A DNA stretch of 35,542 nucleotides, taken from positions 1 through 35,542 of the forward strand of contig CAZBBC010000031.1 of assembly GCA_964489835.1 (NCBI GenBank), read 5' to 3'. The DNA is from CAZBBC01 sp964489835 (lineage in GTDB: Bacteria; Calditrichota; Calditrichia; JAJRVZ01). Of this stretch, positions 31,303-35,542 are shown in pieces. The position numbers and the translations under genes are program-made. The first letter of the stretch is position 1. Each line of letters starts with the position of its first letter. The notes under the pieces are model-generated. The model saw only the letters and a program-made list of their open reading frames with translations. It did no database searches and had not been told where the DNA came from.

Positions 31303-31857
31303 ATGTCAGCATTTATAAAAAAACTTATCATCATTATTGCAATCGTCGTCTTTATTCTCTTCATCGCCCTTCTAATTACTGCCTGGTCTATGGGGGTCTT
31401 TGCCCGGGTTAACGTTAGTGTCGGAGAAAAGGGACCTTACTATTTTATTTCGCTCGATCAAAAATCCCTGTATCCTTATATCCCGGAACAAATTGATAAA
31501 ATTAAAAACGAATTAACAGTAAAAAATATCCCCTATTTAAATCCTGCGGCTCTTATTTATTCTGATCCGGCGGTCACGCCACTCAATCAGGTCCTGGCAC
31601 GGGGGGGTCTTCTATTAAACGATTCGATGGTGGTTGATTCACCCTTTGTAATTCATCATATTAAAGTTAGAGATGTTATTACCGCAGAAATTGAAGCAAA
31701 TCCGGCAATAGCAACATTTAAAATATACCCGGCTCTCAGAGACTGGCTACAGAAATATAATGATATAAAAAAAAGCCCCTTATCTTATCTTGAAATTTAT
31801 GATAAAAATCGCGTTATTGTAGAAATGTCAATAATCCAAGTAAAAAAGGACAGATAG
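31303..31857 (+). CDS. membrane-anchored GyrI-like domain protein resembling TEX264
   Basis: This 184-residue protein has one N-terminal membrane helix (about 5-32; KKLIIIIAIVVFILFIALL) followed by a soluble domain. The domain has the GyrI/SHV small-molecule-binding layout: KGPYYFISLDQKSLYPYI, then NPAALIYSDPAVTP (the I.YDNP-type block), and a second half ending IYPALRDWLQKY..YLEIYDKNRVIVEMSI. From memory, the end resembles human TEX264, which has VHPALDTYIKE and PRLEIYQEDQIHFMCPL, and TEX264 has the same order of a leading membrane helix then a GyrI-like domain. I therefore call it a bacterial TEX264-like protein; ligand and role are unknown. GAGGT precedes the ATG by 4 bases. It stands alone, about 310 bases before lutA. 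Confidence 0.6.
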   Translation: MSAFIKKLIIIIAIVVFILFIALLITAWSMGVFARVNVSVGEKGPYYFISLDQKSLYPYIPEQIDKIKNELTVKNIPYLNPAALIYSDPAVTPLNQVLARGGLLLNDSMVVDSPFVIHHIKVRDVITAEIEANPAIATFKIYPALRDWLQKYNDIKKSPLSYLEIYDKNRVIVEMSIIQVKKDR

Positions 31858-32165
31858 CATAAAAACTTTTTGAATTTATCTGGTTTATTCATGGCGCGGT
31901 AAACCGCAAGTGACTAAAGTTACAATTGATCTAAAGTGCCCAAAATATCTTTGCTAATCGCCCCAGCGGATGCAGCGTAAAGGCGCGGAAAAATAAATAT
32001 CTTTATATTTTTAAGAAAAAGAACTAATTTTATGTGATTTTCATCGTTTTGAATAATTCCATTTAAAATAAATCTTGTACTCTTCCATCGGAGCGAGAGG
32101 TGTATGATCCAGATTCTGTTTTTCCTTTGTGACTGTGTGTCTCTGCAAAAAAAATATTTTCTTAA
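31858..32165. other. 308-base intergenic region before lutA
   Basis: No gene is seen. A GCGGT-AA-ACCGC hairpin lies at 31896-31907 without a T-run. A GC-rich fragment near 31958-31990 (AGCGGATGCAGCG, AAGGCGCGG) looks like worn repeat text akin to that near 2283-2310. No promoter for lutA is convincing. Confidence 0.4.
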
Positions 32166-32903
32166 ATGAAATCTAAAACCCTTATATCACTCTTTATACC
32201 TTGCCTGGTCGACCAGGCTTATCCCGATATCGGGATAGCTATGGCAAAAATACTCCACCATCTGGACTATAATCTCAGTTACAACAGCCAACAAACCTGC
32301 TGCGGCCAGCCAGCTTTTAATGCCGGGCATCGGGAGGAAGCAAAAAGGGTGGCCGGCCGTTTTATTGAAACTTTTAAGGACAGCGAGTGTTTGGTAAGCC
32401 CCTCCGGATCCTGCACAGCTATGATAAAAAATTATTATCCATCCCTATTTGAAAATGATAAACTTCATGAGACAGCAGTAGCGCTCGGGAAAAAGGCATT
32501 CGAGTTTTCCCAATTCCTGGAAATTGAAGACCAGATAGATAATCTTTCTGGTAAATATTCAGGAAGAGTTGGATTTCATAATTCCTGTCATAGTTATAGA
32601 GAATTAGGTATTTCTACAACTCCGATAAATATACTAAACCGGATTGACGGAATTGAAATTCTACAACCGCCCGGAGAACCTGTTTGTTGTGGATTCGGGG
32701 GATTGTTTTCCTTTAAATTTGATGATATTGCCGCAACCATGGCAAAAACCCGTCTGGAAATGTTTACGGCCTTAAATGTGGATACCATTGTATCTAATGA
32801 CCCCGGTTGTCTGATGCATATGCAACAAGAGGCAAAGGACCTTCATTTGAACATACAATTCTTACATTTAACCCAATTTTTGGTTCGGGCGATGAATTTG
32901 TAA
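32166..32903 (+). CDS. lutA: L-lactate oxidation protein LutA (CCG-domain Fe-S protein)
   Basis: This is a 245-residue member of the LutA/YkgE family with two CCG domains. The first is around IPCLVDQAYPDIG..QTCCGQPAFNAGHR, the second around VGFHNSCHSYRELGI..PVCCGFGGLFSF. Such domains bind Fe-S clusters in heterodisulfide-reductase-like proteins. With LutB and LutC it forms the cytoplasmic complex for L-lactate oxidation to pyruvate known from Bacillus and other bacteria. The ATG at 32166 gives MKSKTLISLFIPC; the ribosome-binding site is not obvious. Near the start the coding DNA contains two adjacent perfect palindromes (32206-32219 and 32219-32238) that do not disturb the conserved protein sequence. 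lutB follows after 80 bases. Confidence 0.92.
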   Translation: MKSKTLISLFIPCLVDQAYPDIGIAMAKILHHLDYNLSYNSQQTCCGQPAFNAGHREEAKRVAGRFIETFKDSECLVSPSGSCTAMIKNYYPSLFENDKLHETAVALGKKAFEFSQFLEIEDQIDNLSGKYSGRVGFHNSCHSYRELGISTTPINILNRIDGIEILQPPGEPVCCGFGGLFSFKFDDIAATMAKTRLEMFTALNVDTIVSNDPGCLMHMQQEAKDLHLNIQFLHLTQFLVRAMNL

Positions 32904-32983
32904 ATATTAAATCCAAAGGAATTTAACAGGATTAATCCCATCTAAAATAATAATGTTTTTGACGTATATGGTGCAAACTATAA

Positions 32984-34366
32984 ATGAATGAATTTAACCG
33001 TTTTTTGACCCAAAGCCGGATAAGAGCCCGTGATGATGTACATCGACTGAAAATTCTCAAGGCCGTCTCCACGTATGAAGTGCAGGTTGATGGAATGAGA
33101 CTCCGGCAGTTCAGAGACTGGGAACAAACACGTCTGACCGCATCCCGGATCAAAACTTATGTTTTAGATAATCTGCCTTCGCTTTTGGAAGAATTTGAAT
33201 CGAAAATAATAAAAAAGGGAGCAAAAGTCTGGTGGGCAAGAAACAAAGAGGAGGCCCAGAGGTATTTTCTGACTATTGCGGAAAAACACCAGGCTAAAAA
33301 AGTTGTCAAATCCAAGTCAATGACAACAGAGGAAATTGATTTTAATGAGTTTTGTGAGAGAAATAATATTGAAGTATTAGAAAGTGATCTTGGTGAATTA
33401 ATCGTGCAGCTGGCCGGCGAAAAACCTTATCATATTGTCACACCGGCCATGCATAAGACAAAAGCGGAAATAGGTAAATTGTTCCGGGAAAAATTAGGAG
33501 CACCGGAGACGGATGACGCAGAAAAATTAACCATGATTGCTCGAGAACATTTGCGAAATGCCTACATTACCAGTGATATTGGTGTTACCGGTGCGAATTT
33601 TATTATCGCCCGGGAGGGCGCATTGATTTTGACAGAAAACGAAGGTAATGCCCGTCTCACTATGTCCTGCCCCCCGGTCCATGTTGTATTTGTAGGCATT
33701 GAAAAAGTTCTCCCCCGTTTATCAGACCTTTCACTTTTTTTACCTCTTTTAGCTACCACGGGCACAGGCCAACAGATCACCGGATATAATTCAATTATTC
33801 AGGGTCCACGTCTGGCCGGTGAAACTGACGGACCAAATGAGCTGCATATCATTTTGCTCGATAATGGCAGATCAGACTTATTTTTGAGGAGTCAATACCG
33901 CTCAATATTAAAGTGTATTCGCTGTGGCGCTTGTTTAAACGCTTGTCCGGTGTATCGAACAGTTGGCGGTCATTCTTATCAAACAACCTACCAGGGTCCT
34001 GTAGGATCGGTTATCACGCCTCAATTTCGGGGTTTAAAGAAATGGGGACATTTAGCTTCTGCATCAAGCTTATGCGCGGCTTGCAGTTTTGTTTGTCCGG
34101 TTAATATCGATATCCACCATCTCCTGCTTGAGAATCGTTGGGAAATGGTCAGGGAAAAATATACCGGAAGGATGTGGAACCTTGCTTTAAAAATATGGGC
34201 ATGGATCATGGTCAAACGCTCCAGATTGAATCTGTTTTCCGGCCTCGCCCGCAGGACTTATCGTGGGTTTCTGCCTTTTATGAGCCGGGGAAAAAGAAAA
34301 CGTATACCTGATCTTCCGGGAAAGTCGTTTTCACAGTTATGGGAAAAATATGAACAGCAGAGATGA
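32984..34366 (+). CDS. lutB: L-lactate oxidation iron-sulfur protein LutB
   Basis: This is a 460-residue member of the LutB/YkgF family. The N-terminal LutB/C (DUF162) domain (about 60-300) contains KSKSMTTEEIDFNEF, DIGVTGANFIIAREGALILTENEG and PPVHVVFVGIEKVLPR. A ferredoxin-like region follows with two [4Fe-4S] motifs, CIRCGACLNACPVYR (about 308-322) and CAACSFVCPVNIDIH (about 365-379). The last 80 residues are basic, with FLPFMSRGKRKR and PGKSFSQLWE, as in the family. It presumably passes electrons from lactate toward the quinone pool with LutA and LutC. Its last 17 bases overlap the start of lutC, so the two are probably translated together. The ATG at 32984 lacks an obvious ribosome-binding site. 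Confidence 0.93.
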   Translation: MNEFNRFLTQSRIRARDDVHRLKILKAVSTYEVQVDGMRLRQFRDWEQTRLTASRIKTYVLDNLPSLLEEFESKIIKKGAKVWWARNKEEAQRYFLTIAEKHQAKKVVKSKSMTTEEIDFNEFCERNNIEVLESDLGELIVQLAGEKPYHIVTPAMHKTKAEIGKLFREKLGAPETDDAEKLTMIAREHLRNAYITSDIGVTGANFIIAREGALILTENEGNARLTMSCPPVHVVFVGIEKVLPRLSDLSLFLPLLATTGTGQQITGYNSIIQGPRLAGETDGPNELHIILLDNGRSDLFLRSQYRSILKCIRCGACLNACPVYRTVGGHSYQTTYQGPVGSVITPQFRGLKKWGHLASASSLCAACSFVCPVNIDIHHLLLENRWEMVREKYTGRMWNLALKIWAWIMVKRSRLNLFSGLARRTYRGFLPFMSRGKRKRIPDLPGKSFSQLWEKYEQQR

Positions 34367-35009
34367 AATTTTAAAACGGCTGCAGCAATCGAAACAGACA
34401 TATGGTGAAGACTTGTCTTCCCCACTGCAGGACAGTGCATTTTTCGCCGATTATCCGCAGGATAGTCATGAACTTCTTGACAGTTTTTGCGGTCATTTTA
34501 AAGACCTTTCCGGTGAATTTCATCATCTTGATAATATGGAGCATGCCGGAAAAGTGCTTCTCGGGATATTAAAAGATATTGCTCCGAATCTTTGCCGATC
34601 ACATCAATCCATATTAATAGACAATCTAAAAAAGGCAAATCCGGAGACAGAAAAATATCTTGATTATATTGATGGTGCCGATATTAATTCTATTGAATTC
34701 GCAAAATTTAAAGTAGGCATCACCGGTGCTGATTATTTGATTGCCCGTACCGGTAGTATTCTAATAAGAACCATTGCTGCCGGAGGAAGACGTCTTTCAG
34801 TATTACCTCCTGTTCATATTGTGATCGCGCAGGAAAAACAATTGATGTACTCGTTAGACGAAGCATTAATAAATCTTTACAATACCGAAGGATCCTGGAG
34901 TTACGCGACGATTATTACCGGTCCTTCGAGGACATCAGATATTGAAAAACAATTGGTACTCGGTGCTCATGGCCCCAAACGGTTGATTCTCTTAATGATA
35001 AAAAATTAA
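34350..35009 (+). CDS. lutC: L-lactate oxidation protein LutC
   Basis: This is a 219-residue member of the LutC/YkgG family and a single LutB/C (DUF162) domain. Signatures are FKVGITGADYLIARTGSILI, RLSVLPPVHIVIAQEKQL and TIITGPSRTSDIEKQLVLGAHGPKRL, the last being the usual C-terminal block. The start overlaps lutB by 17 bases, with GGGA just upstream of the ATG inside lutB. It is the third gene of lutABC. No lactate permease or lutR-type regulator is visible within the window. Downstream only repeat and relic sequence follows, without a clear intrinsic terminator. Confidence 0.92.
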   Translation: MNSRDEILKRLQQSKQTYGEDLSSPLQDSAFFADYPQDSHELLDSFCGHFKDLSGEFHHLDNMEHAGKVLLGILKDIAPNLCRSHQSILIDNLKKANPETEKYLDYIDGADINSIEFAKFKVGITGADYLIARTGSILIRTIAAGGRRLSVLPPVHIVIAQEKQLMYSLDEALINLYNTEGSWSYATIITGPSRTSDIEKQLVLGAHGPKRLILLMIKN

Positions 35010-35110
35010 GAACCCCAGCATAAATTTCTCTCCTTTTTTTCAATATTTTACTTAAAATCGTAATAATTTTTACGTATTCCGTCTGCTAAATGTATTATAC
35101 TTAGTCGATG

Positions 35111-35196
35111 ACCCCCTCTCCCAGCCCCTCTCCCTGTCCGGCTCAGCCGGACAGGGAGGGGTGTCGAGCGCAGCGAGAGACGGGGTGGGTTATTTG
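35111..35196. repeat. GC-rich palindromic intergenic element (REP-like)
   Basis: The core stem is TCCCTGTCCGGCT (35131-35143) with AGCCGGACAGGGA (35145-35157) around one base. Around it, CCCCCTCTCCCAGCCCCTC upstream and GGAGGGG...GGGGTG downstream allow a longer imperfect fold. A GAGCGCAGCGAGAG palindromic segment lies inside the right half. Elements of this wording (CCCTCTCCC..., GGGGTG) are common intergenic repeats in many bacteria. It sits directly before the gene relic that follows. Confidence 0.7.
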
Positions 35197-35225
35197 TCCA
35201 ACAGATTGATAATTCTGGCATATAT

Positions 35226-35408
35226 CTACTAATTATTGATGCCATTTTGGGTTATGGATTAAATAGAAAATCCGAGAGCATCGTGGCTGCAATTATAGAG
35301 AAAATTAATTCTCAGAGTTGCCCGGTCATTTCTCTGGATGCTCCCTCCGGATTAGACACAACCCATGGGTATATTTCTGACATCAATGACCGGGTCGAGG
35401 TTCTTTGA
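35226..35408 (+). pseudogene. nnrE: fragment of an NAD(P)H-hydrate epimerase (YjeF_N) gene
   Basis: In this frame the DNA encodes LLIIDAILGYGLNRKSES, a run of helix-forming residues (IVAAIIEKI), then PVISLDAPSGLDTTHGY and a stop at 35406. DAILGYGL and LDAPSGLD are the core motifs of YjeF_N epimerases, which repair hydrated NAD(P)H. Only about 60 of the usual 220 or more residues are present, with no start codon and no N-terminal half. The upstream boundary coincides with the end of the GC-rich palindromic element. I read it as a gene relic left by deletion or repeat insertion, not a working gene. Confidence 0.8.
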
Positions 35409-35428
35409 AATTTGATTGTGGTATATAA

Positions 35429-35542
35429 TATTACCCCGATAAAAATATTAATTTCAATGATTTATGTAACTTACTTAAAAAGTTTGGTTACGATGACCAT
35501 GTTTCACCTTAATTCATTCGTAAAAGAATACGCCGATTTTTA
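35429..35542 (+). pseudogene. possible hicA toxin gene remnant
   Basis: A frame reading YYPDKNINFNDLCNLLKKFG then YDDHVSP and a stop resembles the HicA mRNA-interferase core. HicA proteins often have S-D-x-N-I-x-F-x-x-L-C-x-L-L-x-x-x-G-F followed by RVxGSHHIF. The GSHHIF block with the catalytic His is missing or frameshifted; after the stop the same frame gives FIRKRIRRFL, reminiscent of the following segment. There is no start codon and a TAA precedes it. The window ends here, so a hicB partner beyond the edge cannot be excluded. Confidence 0.4.

Overview
The window is about 42% G+C by eye and reads like a free-living, respiring, amino-acid-prototrophic bacterium. Several traits point to the FCB side of the tree (Bacteroidota, Calditrichota, KSB1 and relatives): a type-B succinate dehydrogenase in the order sdhC-sdhA-sdhB, a Bacteroidota-style DAHP synthase fused to a C-terminal chorismate mutase, a long YusJ-like acyl-CoA dehydrogenase, and a PIG-L deacetylase. 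Many genes nevertheless have clear Shine-Dalgarno sites, which argues against a typical Bacteroidota member. I cannot name the phylum from sequence alone. No rRNA, tRNA, CRISPR array or intact transposase was seen.

Layout. 1-4.3 kb: acyl-CoA dehydrogenase and both ETF subunits (+), a fatty-acid or branched-chain acyl oxidation electron route. 4.3-4.6 kb: a small HNH nuclease (-). 4.8-7.3 kb: divergent aromatic genes, prephenate dehydratase pheA (-) and DAHP synthase-chorismate mutase (+). The latter is preceded by a promoter, a Phe-rich leader peptide and an intrinsic terminator. 7.3-19.1 kb: a nine-gene branched-chain amino acid operon on the minus strand, in transcription order ilvD-ilvB-ilvN-ilvC-leuB-leuA-leuC-leuD-cimA. 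It is headed by a 42-codon Ile/Leu/Val-rich leader ORF and alternative RNA pairings that can bury the ilvD ribosome-binding site. CimA implies isoleucine synthesis from pyruvate via citramalate, sharing LeuCD and LeuB with leucine synthesis. 19.2-19.36 kb: the last 48 codons of a CzcA/CusA-type RND pump, a relic. 19.6-25.6 kb (+): a phosphoribosyltransferase-like protein, a cytosolic four-PAS hybrid histidine kinase, an unknown small protein, an NfuA-type Fe-S carrier and an AmrS-like radical SAM enzyme. 25.7-30.8 kb (-): a PIG-L deacetylase, sdhCAB, and a secreted dienelactone-hydrolase-fold protein that seems to lack its catalytic residues. 31.3-35.0 kb (+): a membrane-anchored GyrI/TEX264-like protein and lutABC for lactate oxidation. 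35.1-35.5 kb: a palindromic repeat followed by relics of an NAD(P)H-hydrate epimerase gene and probably a hicA toxin gene.

The intergenic spaces are rich in decayed dispersed repeats: a 28-nt module in three places, GC-rich palindromes ending in CCCCTA(C), and polypyrimidine tracts. One repeat sits inside the leuC-leuD gap and one between the phe attenuator and its gene.

The most notable reading is that two amino acid biosynthetic units each carry a leader-peptide switch of apparently different mechanism. The aromatic unit looks like transcription attenuation (terminator/antiterminator). The branched-chain unit looks like translational attenuation (SD sequestration). Both were found by eye and need folding and comparative tests.
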